From NCBI RefSeq assembly GCF_900107095.1, contig NZ_FNOR01000004.1:232860-296859 (forward strand): a stretch of 64,000 bases of DNA. The letters are read 5' to 3'. The position numbers and the translations under genes were made by a program. Of the stretch, positions 17,427-26,397 are shown in pieces (position 1 is the stretch's first letter; every line of letters begins with the position of its first letter). The DNA is from Collimonas sp. OK242. GTDB lineage: Bacteria; Pseudomonadota; Gammaproteobacteria; Burkholderiales; Burkholderiaceae_D. The notes beneath the pieces are model-generated. The model was not told the DNA's origin, did no database searches, and worked only from the letters and a program-made list of their open reading frames with translations.

Positions 17427-18317
17427 ATGATTCAGCAATTTGATTATCCTGTCCGCGCGATCTGCGCCGAAGGCGCGATCGTCGGCGAGTCGCCAGTGTG
17501 GTCGCAACGTGAACAGGCTTTGTACTGGGTGGATATCCTGAAACCCGCGCTGTATCGCTTTGCCACCCTGACGGGGCAGCACAGCAGCTGGGAAGCGCCC
17601 GCCGCCATCGGCTCGATCGGCCTGGCAAAGAACGGCAAGATTGTCGCCGCATTGCGCAGCGGCTTTCACTGGTTTGATCCGGCCGACGCCAGCTGGACCC
17701 TGATTGCACATCCGGAACCGCATATTCCGCACAATCGCCTCAACGACGGCAAGACCGGACCGGACGGCGCGTTCTGGGCCGGCACCATGGATGACCGCGC
17801 CGACAAGCAGGCTTGCGCCTCGCTGTACCGACTGGCGCCGGACGGTAGCATCCGCGTCCACGGCAACGGGCTGGTGGTCTCGAATGGTCTGGCATGGAGC
17901 CCCGACGGTCGCACCATGTATCACTCCGATTCGCGCCGGGCGGTAATCTATCGCTATGATTTCGACGCCGCCAGCGGTACGCTCGGCCCGCGCCAGGTAT
18001 TTGTGCAAATGCAGCCGGAATGGGGCCGCCCCGACGGCGGCGCGGTCGATGCCGATGGCTGCTACTGGGGTTGCGGCATTACCGCGGGACGCATCAATAA
18101 ATTCTCGCCGCAAGGTCAATTGCTGGGTTACTTGCCGCTGCCGGTATCGCGCCCGACCATGTGCGCCTTCGGTGGCAGCGATCTGAAAACGCTGTACGTC
18201 ACTTCACTCACCGAAAACATGAGCGCCGATGAACTGGCGCAGGAGCCATTGGCCGGCGCGCTGTTTGCGGTCAGCATGTCGGTGGCCGGCACACCTGTCG
18301 CGGAGTTCGGCATATGA
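17427..18317 (+). CDS. SMP-30/gluconolactonase-family sugar-acid lactonase
   Basis: A six-bladed beta-propeller lactonase of the SMP-30/regucalcin family, 296 residues. Metal ligands are recognisable as E21 in GESPVW, Asn in PHNRLNDGKTGPDGAFWAGT and Asp in LAWSPDGRTMYHSDS. Next to uronate dehydrogenase its likely substrates are the glucaro- or galactaro-lactones which that enzyme makes, as for UxuL of Pseudomonas and Ralstonia relatives, opening them to the free aldarate for GudD. The stop overlaps the next ATG (ATGA at 18314-18317). No signal peptide, so cytoplasmic. Confidence 0.88.
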   Translation: MIQQFDYPVRAICAEGAIVGESPVWSQREQALYWVDILKPALYRFATLTGQHSSWEAPAAIGSIGLAKNGKIVAALRSGFHWFDPADASWTLIAHPEPHIPHNRLNDGKTGPDGAFWAGTMDDRADKQACASLYRLAPDGSIRVHGNGLVVSNGLAWSPDGRTMYHSDSRRAVIYRYDFDAASGTLGPRQVFVQMQPEWGRPDGGAVDADGCYWGCGITAGRINKFSPQGQLLGYLPLPVSRPTMCAFGGSDLKTLYVTSLTENMSADELAQEPLAGALFAVSMSVAGTPVAEFGI

Positions 18318-19099
18318 AAACCATCGTGCTTACCGGCGCAGCCGGCAATATCGGCAAGGTTCTCAGGCAGCAATGGTCGGATGGTCGTTATCAGCTTCGG
18401 CTCAACGATATCAATCCGCTCGGCCCGATGGCCGCCCATGAAACGCAGCATATCGGCGACCTGCGCGATGCCGCGTTTTGCTCAGAGCTACTGGCAGGCG
18501 CGGATGCTGTGGTGCACATGGCCGGCATCGGCACCGATCTTGAACTTGATCTGCTGATCGAGCACAACCTGAAAGCCTTGCTCAGCGTGTATCAGGCTGC
18601 CCGTAGCCATGCAGTACGCGTCATCTATGCCAGTTCCAATCACGCTATCGGCATGTACCCGGTAGCAACCGAGATCGACGAATACGCTGCGGTTAGGCCG
18701 GACAGCCTCTACGGCGTCAGCAAGGTCTGGGGCGAAGCCGTCGCCCGGCTGTATTACGACAAGCATGGCGTCGAGTCGGTTTGCCTGCGCATCGGCTCGT
18801 TCGAAGCTGAACCGTTCGAGCGGCGTCACTTGCATACCTGGCTGTCGCACTCCGATATGCAACACCTGGCTGAATGCTGTATTGAAGCTCCCCACACCGG
18901 ATTTCAAATCATGTATGGCGTGTCGGCCAATACGCGCTGCTGGTGGCAGCAGAGCGACAATCCAATCGGCTATCAACCGCAAAGCAACGCAGAAGACTTT
19001 GCTGCACGGATCGCAGATATTCCGAGCCGAGGCGGCCCGCTGGCTGAGCAGTTCCAGGGCGGTGGTTTTGCTGCAACGGATTATTCCCAAAAGAAATGA
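18314..19099 (+). CDS. udh: Uronate dehydrogenase (NAD-dependent, SDR superfamily)
   Basis: Udh oxidises D-glucuronate or D-galacturonate at C1 to the aldaro-lactone with NAD+. The 261-residue extended-type short-chain dehydrogenase has the cofactor motif TGAAGNIG at residues 7-14, LNDINPLG (an acidic residue selecting NAD+), an ASSNHAIGMYP active-site strand and the catalytic YGVSK (Y133, K137). These features and the context match known bacterial uronate dehydrogenases better than UDP-sugar epimerases. It overlaps the preceding lactonase and the following epimerase gene by four bases each, so the three are tightly coupled. Confidence 0.9.
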   Translation: MKTIVLTGAAGNIGKVLRQQWSDGRYQLRLNDINPLGPMAAHETQHIGDLRDAAFCSELLAGADAVVHMAGIGTDLELDLLIEHNLKALLSVYQAARSHAVRVIYASSNHAIGMYPVATEIDEYAAVRPDSLYGVSKVWGEAVARLYYDKHGVESVCLRIGSFEAEPFERRHLHTWLSHSDMQHLAECCIEAPHTGFQIMYGVSANTRCWWQQSDNPIGYQPQSNAEDFAARIADIPSRGGPLAEQFQGGGFAATDYSQKK

Positions 19100-20052
19100 C
19101 TACGCTCCTACTGTCGCCAGAGATCAAGCTGATCAAGGACAGATGGCGGCTAACGCTCTCGCCTTCTGCCGGCGGCCGAGTCACGTCGCTGAGCTCATCG
19201 CACGCCGGCCAGGCGATTGACTGGATCGTGCCGATGCTAGAACAAAACCGCCAGCATGGCTTCCCCGCAACCGCATGGCCCAAAGCCGGTATCTATCCCT
19301 TGTTGCCGTTTTCCAACCGTATACGGAACGGAAGATTTTGCTGGGAAGGCCTGCAACTGTCCTTGCCGCTGCATCCGGGCGAGCGACACGCCATGCACGG
19401 CTTTGCCCACACCGCCAAATGGGATTTGCTGGATTGCGACGACAACAGCGCAGAGATAATGTACAGCCATGCACCTGGCGACCACGGCTGGCCGTGGTCA
19501 TTCCAGGTAAGACAAAAAATCGTACTGGATGCCGGCGCACTTAGCATGAGGCTGGACATCAGCAACCTCGACAACGGTTCGCTGCCGCCAATGCCGCTCG
19601 GTGCTGGCTTTCATCCTTATTTTCCGCGCCGCTTCGCACAGCATGTTGCCTTTGATGCTCAGCAACTGTGGCACGCCGATGCCGAGCATGTTGCAACCGG
19701 GGTTGGCGAGATACCTGCGCGACACGACTATCGTTCAGCGCGCGCGATCGCTTCAGACGATGAACTGACGCACTACTACGGCGGCTGGAAGGGGCGAGCC
19801 AGCATCGGTGACAACCTAGGCAACCGCATCGTGATATCGGCATCGCCGCTATTGTCGCACCTGATATTGCATGCACCCGCCGCGCGCGATTATTTTTGCA
19901 TCGAGCCGGCGACCCACGTCGCCGACGCCGTCAACCTGGCGCATGCCGGATTTTCCAGCACCGGCCTGCAGCGCCTTCCCTGCGGCCACACACTCAGCTG
20001 CGATATCCGGCTAGATTTTCTTGAGGTAACTGCAGTTCCAGAATCACCATGA
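19096..20052 (+). CDS. Aldose 1-epimerase (mutarotase) family protein
   Basis: This 318-residue beta-sandwich protein of the galactose mutarotase superfamily shows the conserved His pair region (HAMHGFAH, H98-H105), GAGFHPYF in the middle and the catalytic-base motif CIEPATH with E270. Mutarotases interconvert alpha and beta anomers of free sugars. Between uronate dehydrogenase, which is anomer-selective, and a GH31 hydrolase, which releases the alpha anomer, it probably equilibrates the released sugar. The substrate is inferred. It overlaps udh by four bases. Confidence 0.87.
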   Translation: MTTLLLSPEIKLIKDRWRLTLSPSAGGRVTSLSSSHAGQAIDWIVPMLEQNRQHGFPATAWPKAGIYPLLPFSNRIRNGRFCWEGLQLSLPLHPGERHAMHGFAHTAKWDLLDCDDNSAEIMYSHAPGDHGWPWSFQVRQKIVLDAGALSMRLDISNLDNGSLPPMPLGAGFHPYFPRRFAQHVAFDAQQLWHADAEHVATGVGEIPARHDYRSARAIASDDELTHYYGGWKGRASIGDNLGNRIVISASPLLSHLILHAPAARDYFCIEPATHVADAVNLAHAGFSSTGLQRLPCGHTLSCDIRLDFLEVTAVPESP

Positions 20053-20096
20053 CGCCACTCAGGCATCTCTTATAAAAACTAACCGAGACAACCCAT

Positions 20097-21374
20097 ATGA
20101 AACGCATCAAAGGTCTACGCTGGTGGATTATCGCCCTCGTATGTTTTGGCACCATCCTTAATTACATCTCGCGCAATTCTCTGGGCGTGCTGGCAGATAC
20201 GCTGAAACACGATCTGGACTTCACCACCAAGGAATATTCCTATGTGGTGGCGGCATTCCAGATCGCCTACACCGTCATGCAACCGGTATGCGGCTACCTC
20301 ATTGATTTTCTCGGCCTTAAAATCGGCTTTGCCCTGTTTGCCGCCGCCTGGTCGGTAGCGGGCATGCTGCATGGTTTTGCCACGGGCTGGATCTCGCTGG
20401 CGTTCTTCCGCGGCCTGCTTGGCCTGACCGAAGCTGCGGCGATCCCGGCAGGCATAAAAGCGGTATCGGAATGGTTTCCAAAACAGGAACGATCGGTGGC
20501 TGTGGGCTATTTCAACGCGGGAACCTCAATGGGCGCGGTGATCGCACCGGTGCTAGTGGCGTGGCTGTTATATGAGCATGGCTGGCAAGCGGCGTTTATC
20601 GTGACCGGCGTGTTGGGTTTCATCTTTGCCGGCTTGTGGTTCTTCTTTTACCTCGCCCCTAAAGACCATCCCAACCTGTCCGATACTGAGCGCGATTACA
20701 TTCTCTCCGGCCAGGAGAGCATTGCCGAGAGCCAGTCACACGCGAAACCGTCGGTCAAGGCTATCGTCAGCACGCGCCGCTTCTGGGGTATCGCGATCAC
20801 GCGTTTCCTGGCAGAACCGGCTTGGCAAACCTTCAATTTCTGGATTCCGCTGTACTTCATTTCCGTACGCGGCATGAATCTGAAAGAGTTTGCCATCTTC
20901 GGCTGGATGCCTTTTTTTGCGGCCGACATGGGCGGTATTCTGGGCGGGTATCTGTCACCGTTCCTGATGAAACATTTCAAGTTCAAGCTGGTCAATTCGC
21001 GCATCGCCGGTATCGCCACCGGTGCGCTGTTAATGACAAGCGTCGGCTTTGTCGGCTATGTAGCAAGTCCTTATACGGCAATCGCCTTGTTTTGCATCGG
21101 CGGCTTCGCGCACCAAATGATTTCCGGCTTGATCAACACCATGACAACGGACGTCTTCAACACCCGGGAAGTCGGTACGGCAAACGGCTTGACCGGCATG
21201 ATCAGCTGGATTGGCGGCCTCTCGTTTTCACTGCTGATAGGGCAACTGGCCGAATCAATCGGCTATACCCCGCTGTTCGCTGCATTGGGCATGTTTGACG
21301 TGGTGGGAGCCACCATCCTGTTCCTGCTGTACCGCGGTTACAAGGACAACAGCATCGCGTCGTCGAAAAACTGA
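20097..21374 (+). CDS. MFS transporter, hexuronate/sugar-acid (ExuT/GudP) type
   Basis: A 425-residue transporter of the anion:cation symporter branch of the major facilitator superfamily (ExuT, GudP, GarP), with about 12 membrane segments. The N-terminus reads WWIIALVCFGTILNYISRN, and the family motif region GLTEAAAIPAGIKAVSEWFP with R following is the branch signature. It likely imports hexuronates, aldarates or short uronate-containing glycosides with protons. It begins 44 bases after the epimerase gene and precedes the GH31 gene by 22 bases. Whether it accepts a disaccharide cannot be told from sequence. Confidence 0.88.
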   Translation: MKRIKGLRWWIIALVCFGTILNYISRNSLGVLADTLKHDLDFTTKEYSYVVAAFQIAYTVMQPVCGYLIDFLGLKIGFALFAAAWSVAGMLHGFATGWISLAFFRGLLGLTEAAAIPAGIKAVSEWFPKQERSVAVGYFNAGTSMGAVIAPVLVAWLLYEHGWQAAFIVTGVLGFIFAGLWFFFYLAPKDHPNLSDTERDYILSGQESIAESQSHAKPSVKAIVSTRRFWGIAITRFLAEPAWQTFNFWIPLYFISVRGMNLKEFAIFGWMPFFAADMGGILGGYLSPFLMKHFKFKLVNSRIAGIATGALLMTSVGFVGYVASPYTAIALFCIGGFAHQMISGLINTMTTDVFNTREVGTANGLTGMISWIGGLSFSLLIGQLAESIGYTPLFAALGMFDVVGATILFLLYRGYKDNSIASSKN

Positions 21375-21396
21375 ACGAAGAACATAGGAGATATGC

Positions 21397-23817
21397 ATGT
21401 CGGTTAACTACATTCCTGAATTTCAGCTGGCAGAAAAAAACGGCGCGACGCTGACGCTGAAAAGCCTGGATGGCCATGTTGCACATATCTTTGTGCTGGA
21501 ACAAGACATCATCCGCGTCATGGTATTGCCGGACGCGACGCCGAATTTCCCCCGCACCTGGGCGATCGCCCCTGGCACGCAACAGTTGCCACTGAAAGGG
21601 CGCGACCGGTTCTCGCTCGCAGGTTTTGCGCAGCCCGACTATGCCCTCAGAACCCTTGATGGCGTCTTGCAGATACAAACCGAGAAAATCCGCCTGACGA
21701 TACAGTTGCGAGGTCTGTACTGCAGTTGGGAAACCCATCCTGCCGGAGATTGGAAAGAGCTGGCCCGGGATCGCAGCACGCAAGCCGTCAACTTCGGCTA
21801 CTGGGACGACAAGGTTTACCACTACCTGAAACGCGACGCCCAGGATGAGATGTATTTCGGCCTCGGCGAACGTAGCGGCGAGACTAATCGCCATGGCCGC
21901 AGCTACTCGCTGAAAACCATTGATGCAATGGGTTACAACGCCAGCAGCACCGATGCCCTGTACAAGCACATTCCTTTCTACATCACCTGGAGCAAGCGCC
22001 AGCAAGCTGCCTTCGGCCTGTTCTACGACACCCTGTCCGAAGGCAAGCTGGACATGGGTTGCGAACTGGACAATTATCACGGCCACTACCGTTACTTCGT
22101 AGCTGAGCATGGCGACCTGGATTATTACTTCATCGCCGGCGACAACATGGAACAAGTGGTGCGACGCTATACCTGGATGACCGGCAAGCCGGCGTTTACG
22201 CCGAAATGGGGCCTGGGCTATTCCGGTTCGACCATGACTTACACTGACGAGCCGGACGCGCAAGAAAAGATGAATGAATTCCTGGCGAACTGCGAACAGC
22301 ACGACATGCTATGCGATTCGTTTCACTTGTCGTCGGGTTACACATCCATCGGCAACAAGCGCTACGTGTTCAACTGGAATCGTAGCAAATTCCCCGATCC
22401 CAAGGCTTTTGCCCAACACTACCTGGAACATGGCGTGCGCCTGTGCGCCAACATCAAGCCTTGCCTGCTGCAAGACCATCCACACTTCAGGGAGGCCGAG
22501 AGTCTTAATCTCTTCATCAAGAACCAGCATGGCAAACCGGAAATGGTGCAATTCTGGGATGAGGTCGGCGCCTATCTTGATTTCACCAACCCCGACACCA
22601 TCAGCTGGTGGAAACGGGCGGTGACGACTTCCTTGCTGGAATATGGCATCGCCGCCACCTGGAACGACAACAATGAATTCCAGGTGCTGAATCCGCAAGC
22701 TACCGTCAACGGCTTCGGCCGGCGCTTCAAGGCGGTCGAAGCCAAGGGATTGCACACGCTGCTGATGATGGCGGCCTCGCAAGCGGCACAAACCGAATTC
22801 GCTCCCGAAAAACGGCCATACCTGGTGTCGCGCTCAGGCGTCGCCGGCATGCAGCGTTACGTCCAGACTTGGTCCGGCGATAATTATACTTCGTGGCAGA
22901 CGCTCAAGTACAACATCAAGATGGGGCTTGGCCTGGCCATGTCCGGCATCTCCAACACCGGCCATGACGTGGGCGGTTTCAGCGGTCCGGCGCCAAGTCC
23001 GGAACTGTTGCTGCGCTGGGTGCAGTTCGGAATTTTCATGCCACGCTTTTCGATCCACTCCTGGAACGATGACAAGACCGTCAACGAAGCCTGGATGTAT
23101 CCAGAAATCACCGGCGCCATCCGCAACCTGCTAAAGCTGCGCGCCTGCCTGACGCCGTATTTTTACGATCTGCTGTGGCGCTATCACCAGCACTACGAGC
23201 CGATGATCAAACCGACGTTCCTGGCGTTTCCAGACGATTCAAAATGCTTTGCAGAAAACGACGACATGCTGATCGGCGCCAATTTACTGCTGGCTGCGGT
23301 AGTCGAACCTGCCCAGGAAAGCCGCACCGTCTACCTTCCCGCAGGCGCCGACTGGTACGATTTCTGGAGCGGCGTACATCACCGAGGCGGACAAGAGATT
23401 GTATTACTTGCGGCAGGAGAACAGCCGCCGCTGCTAGCGCGCGCTGGCAGCGCAATTGCCGTCAACGTCGCCGAACAGCACTTCAATCGTCCCGCCCATC
23501 AGCAAGGTTTCATGGTCTTCCCACATCAACTGGACGGCAATTTTGAAACCGAATTTTTTGACGATGACGGTGACAGCAACGCGTATGCCAACGGCAAGAG
23601 CAGCCAGTGGAAAATCAGCGTGCAAAGCAATGCAGAGACGCTGGAAATAGATCTTGAATGCGCAGGGATTCAACCCGCATCCGACCTGGTTACCTTGTTG
23701 TTACCTCAGCACGAAACACGTCAGGTTGTGCTGAGCGGCGCCACCATGTCAGGAGATGCCATCGTCAATCAACGCCGTGAAATTCAATTGAAAATCAAGG
23801 GCCTGTCCGGCCTGTAA
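21397..23817 (+). CDS. Glycoside hydrolase family 31 alpha-glycosidase
   Basis: An 806-residue retaining alpha-glycosidase of family GH31. An N-terminal beta-sandwich is followed by a TIM barrel; the nucleophile is D424 in TWNDNNEF, the acid/base D495 in WSGDNYTSW. GISNTGHDVGGF and MPRFSIHSW complete the active-site loops, and C-terminal beta domains follow. There is no signal peptide, so it acts inside the cell on imported glycosides. GH31 covers alpha-glucosidases, alpha-xylosidases, sulfoquinovosidases and others; the uronate operon suggests a substrate that yields a uronic acid, but this is inference. AGGAG precedes the ATG by six bases. Confidence 0.92.
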   Translation: MSVNYIPEFQLAEKNGATLTLKSLDGHVAHIFVLEQDIIRVMVLPDATPNFPRTWAIAPGTQQLPLKGRDRFSLAGFAQPDYALRTLDGVLQIQTEKIRLTIQLRGLYCSWETHPAGDWKELARDRSTQAVNFGYWDDKVYHYLKRDAQDEMYFGLGERSGETNRHGRSYSLKTIDAMGYNASSTDALYKHIPFYITWSKRQQAAFGLFYDTLSEGKLDMGCELDNYHGHYRYFVAEHGDLDYYFIAGDNMEQVVRRYTWMTGKPAFTPKWGLGYSGSTMTYTDEPDAQEKMNEFLANCEQHDMLCDSFHLSSGYTSIGNKRYVFNWNRSKFPDPKAFAQHYLEHGVRLCANIKPCLLQDHPHFREAESLNLFIKNQHGKPEMVQFWDEVGAYLDFTNPDTISWWKRAVTTSLLEYGIAATWNDNNEFQVLNPQATVNGFGRRFKAVEAKGLHTLLMMAASQAAQTEFAPEKRPYLVSRSGVAGMQRYVQTWSGDNYTSWQTLKYNIKMGLGLAMSGISNTGHDVGGFSGPAPSPELLLRWVQFGIFMPRFSIHSWNDDKTVNEAWMYPEITGAIRNLLKLRACLTPYFYDLLWRYHQHYEPMIKPTFLAFPDDSKCFAENDDMLIGANLLLAAVVEPAQESRTVYLPAGADWYDFWSGVHHRGGQEIVLLAAGEQPPLLARAGSAIAVNVAEQHFNRPAHQQGFMVFPHQLDGNFETEFFDDDGDSNAYANGKSSQWKISVQSNAETLEIDLECAGIQPASDLVTLLLPQHETRQVVLSGATMSGDAIVNQRREIQLKIKGLSGL

Positions 23818-23882
23818 TTATCCATCACACAAAAGCCGTCAACATTCTGAAGCGGCGTAATAAATAAAACCAAGGAGAAGAC

Positions 23883-25064
23883 ATGAAAAATACAACATTG
23901 AAATTATTGCTGGCAACAGCTTCATTGACCGGCGCCAGCTATGCACAGGCACAAAGCGGCGTTACCATTTACGGCACGGCCGACGCGGCGATTGTTTACT
24001 CAAGCAATCAACGCGGAAATTCAAACATTTACGTGAACAGTGGCAATCTGAATGCCAGTAAGCTGGGCTTTACCGGCAGCGAAGATCTGGGTGGCGGCAG
24101 CAAGGCCATTTTCACGCTGGAGCAGGGATTCAACATAGACACCGGCGCGCAAAGCGATGCCAGCAAAGCCTTTAACCGCCAGGCTTTTGTTGGCTTGAGC
24201 GATGCCAGGTACGGTACGTTTACCCTGGGTCGCCAGTACACGCCGTACTGGCGTTACGTCGGCGGACTGGGACCGACAGGCGTACTGACTGGTGCGACTG
24301 GCGCCCATCCAGGCGACCTTGACGGCCTCGACACGACGATACGGATCAACAACTCCCTCGTGTACGCCACGCCCGTGATCTCCGGCTTCCAGGCCAGCGC
24401 CTTGTATGGTTTTGGAGAAAACGCCGGCGCCATCAGTTCCGGCAATTCCTCCAGTGCGGCGTTGCGCTATGACTACAACGCGCTGGGCCTGGCCCTGGGA
24501 TATGTAAAACTGACCAACAACAATCTCAAGGGCTTTGCGCCGTGGGATCCGAACGTCACTTCGGGCAGCTACGCCCAATCTCCGGTCAATGCCGGTTATG
24601 CCTCCGCCAAATCGGTGCAAATGATTGCCGCCGCAGCGCGCTATAACGTATCGGGAAAGCTGATGCTGGGTTTTAATTTTTCAAATGTCCAGATGACGCC
24701 CGGAGTGGCTTCGCTATTCTCGCATCAGGCCACCTTCAATACAGCGGGCCTGATTTCGACCTATAAGTTGACGCCGGCAACAACGCTGGCAGCCGGCTAT
24801 AGTTATACGCGTGAATCGGTAGCGAATGGCATCAGCGATCCGGCACGCTATCAACAGTTCTCGCTTGAGCAAACATATGATTTTTCCAAACGTACGGCAA
24901 TTTATTTCTTGCAGGCTTATCAAAAGGCGCGTGGCCAAACCTTGGGCGCAAATGGCGTGACCCCGGTCGCCGCTGTCGCCGTCGTAGGCGACTCGCAAAA
25001 TGGTAGCCCATCTTCCAATGGCAAACAATTTGTCGGTGTGGTCGGAATTCGCCATCAGTTTTAA
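23883..25064 (+). CDS. Outer-membrane general porin (beta-proteobacterial type)
   Basis: A trimeric 16-strand porin of the Burkholderia/Neisseria type, 393 residues. It has a clear signal peptide (KLLLATASLTGASYAQA, cleavage near residue 23) and then SGVTIYGTADAAIVYSS, the standard first strand. The porin signature SKLGFTGSEDLGGGSKAIF follows, then RQAFVGLSDARYGTFTLGRQ. It ends GVVGIRHQF with the terminal Phe needed for outer-membrane insertion. AAGGAG lies five bases before the ATG. As the last gene of the operon it probably admits the substrate to the periplasm. Confidence 0.93.
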   Translation: MKNTTLKLLLATASLTGASYAQAQSGVTIYGTADAAIVYSSNQRGNSNIYVNSGNLNASKLGFTGSEDLGGGSKAIFTLEQGFNIDTGAQSDASKAFNRQAFVGLSDARYGTFTLGRQYTPYWRYVGGLGPTGVLTGATGAHPGDLDGLDTTIRINNSLVYATPVISGFQASALYGFGENAGAISSGNSSSAALRYDYNALGLALGYVKLTNNNLKGFAPWDPNVTSGSYAQSPVNAGYASAKSVQMIAAAARYNVSGKLMLGFNFSNVQMTPGVASLFSHQATFNTAGLISTYKLTPATTLAAGYSYTRESVANGISDPARYQQFSLEQTYDFSKRTAIYFLQAYQKARGQTLGANGVTPVAAVAVVGDSQNGSPSSNGKQFVGVVGIRHQF

Positions 25065-25075
25065 TTGATGGAGTA

Positions 25076-25104
25076 GCCAATCCGGCAAGCGATGCCGGAT
25101 TGGC
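25076..25104. terminator. Hairpin at the end of the uronate operon
   Basis: GCCAATCCGGCA pairs perfectly over 12 bp with TGCCGGATTGGC around AGCGA, 11 bases after the porin stop and between it and the convergent glcF. Neither side has a strong T-tract. Confidence 0.55.
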
Positions 25105-25136
25105 GCAAAGTCAACGCTCAGGAACAGTCCCGGCAA

Positions 25137-26375
25137 TCAGGAAGAAAGCACTTGATCCAGCAGTTCTATCCAATGCCTTACAGGGGTCTGTGTACCCGAT
25201 TGCAGATGCGTCAGGCAACCGATGTTGGCAGAGACGATCATGTCCGGCTGGCTTGCCTGCAATTTTTCCAGCTTGTTATCGCGCAAGCGGTAAGACAGTT
25301 CCGACTGCAATACCGAATAAGTACCTGCCGAACCGCAGCACAAGTGGCTGTCGGCGCACAACTGCACATCGACACCTATGCCGCGCAGCAGACCTTCCAC
25401 CTTGCCGCGGATTTGCTGGCCGTGCTGCAAGGTGCAGGGCGGATGGTAAACCACCCGCTGAGGAAATTTTCCGCGTAGTTTTTGCTGCAGTTCAATTTCA
25501 AATTCAGGCAGGATTTCGCTCAAATCCTTGGTCAAGGCAGAAATGGCCTTTGCCTTCACTGCATAGAGAGCATCCGCAGCCAGCAGATGCCCGTACTCCT
25601 TGACCGTGACACCGCAGCCGGAGGCGGTCATGACGATCGCTTCGACGCCGTTCCCATTGCTGCCGATTACGTACGGCCACCATGCATCGATATTGCGCCG
25701 CATGTCATCGAGGCCGCCAGCCTGGTCGTTCAGGTGATAGCGAATCGCGCCGCAGCAGCCGGCCTTGGGCGCCACCAGCAATTGCACCTCGAGCGCATCG
25801 AAAACCCGTGCCGCAGCGCGATTGATATTGGGCGACATCGCTGGCTGCACGCAGCCGTCCAGCAACAGCATCTTGCGGCTATGTTCGCGTCGCGGAAGCA
25901 GGCCGGCATCCTGCTTTTCCGGAATCTTGTTTTTCAATTTGCGCGGCAGCAAAGGCCGCAGTAACTGTCCCGCCGCCATGGCTGGCTTGAACAGCCACGG
26001 ACGCGGCAAGAATTCCTTTAGCAGCTTGCGCGTCAATTGCTGCGCGACCGGGCGCGGCACCTGATCTTCGACTACCTTGCGGCCGATATCGAGCAGGCGG
26101 CCGTATTCGACGCCGGAAGGACAGGTCGATTCACAATTGCGGCAAGTCAGGCAGCGATCCAGATGGGACTGCGTCTTGGCGCTTGCCGGCTTACCTTCGA
26201 GCACCTGCTTGATCAGATAGATGCGTCCGCGCGGACCGTCCAGTTCGTCTCCCAGCAATTGATAAGTGGGGCAGGTCGCCGTGCAAAATCCGCAATGCAC
26301 GCAGGCGCGCAAAATCGCATCGGCCTCCTTGCCGGCGCGTGTATTCTTGATGAAATCGGCTAGATTGGTTTGCAT
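25137..26375 (-). CDS. glcF: Glycolate oxidase iron-sulfur subunit GlcF
   Basis: GlcF is the electron-transfer subunit of glycolate dehydrogenase, which oxidises glycolate to glyoxylate at the membrane. The 412-residue product (E. coli 407) has two ferredoxin-like 4Fe-4S motifs, CVHCGFCTATCP near residues 25-36 and CLTCRNCESTCP near 75-86. Two C-terminal CCG domains follow (GCCGAIRYHL and LCCGSAGTYS). It is the last gene of glcD-glcE-glcF, 22 bases after glcE. Confidence 0.96.
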   Translation of the reverse strand: MQTNLADFIKNTRAGKEADAILRACVHCGFCTATCPTYQLLGDELDGPRGRIYLIKQVLEGKPASAKTQSHLDRCLTCRNCESTCPSGVEYGRLLDIGRKVVEDQVPRPVAQQLTRKLLKEFLPRPWLFKPAMAAGQLLRPLLPRKLKNKIPEKQDAGLLPRREHSRKMLLLDGCVQPAMSPNINRAAARVFDALEVQLLVAPKAGCCGAIRYHLNDQAGGLDDMRRNIDAWWPYVIGSNGNGVEAIVMTASGCGVTVKEYGHLLAADALYAVKAKAISALTKDLSEILPEFEIELQQKLRGKFPQRVVYHPPCTLQHGQQIRGKVEGLLRGIGVDVQLCADSHLCCGSAGTYSVLQSELSYRLRDNKLEKLQASQPDMIVSANIGCLTHLQSGTQTPVRHWIELLDQVLSS

Positions 26376-26397
26376 GGCTTGCTTCGTTAGTAATTGA

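Noticed and set aside
21202..22302. 366-codon minus-strand frame across the exuT-type/GH31 junction
   Set aside because: It is antisense to two well-supported genes and has no motif.
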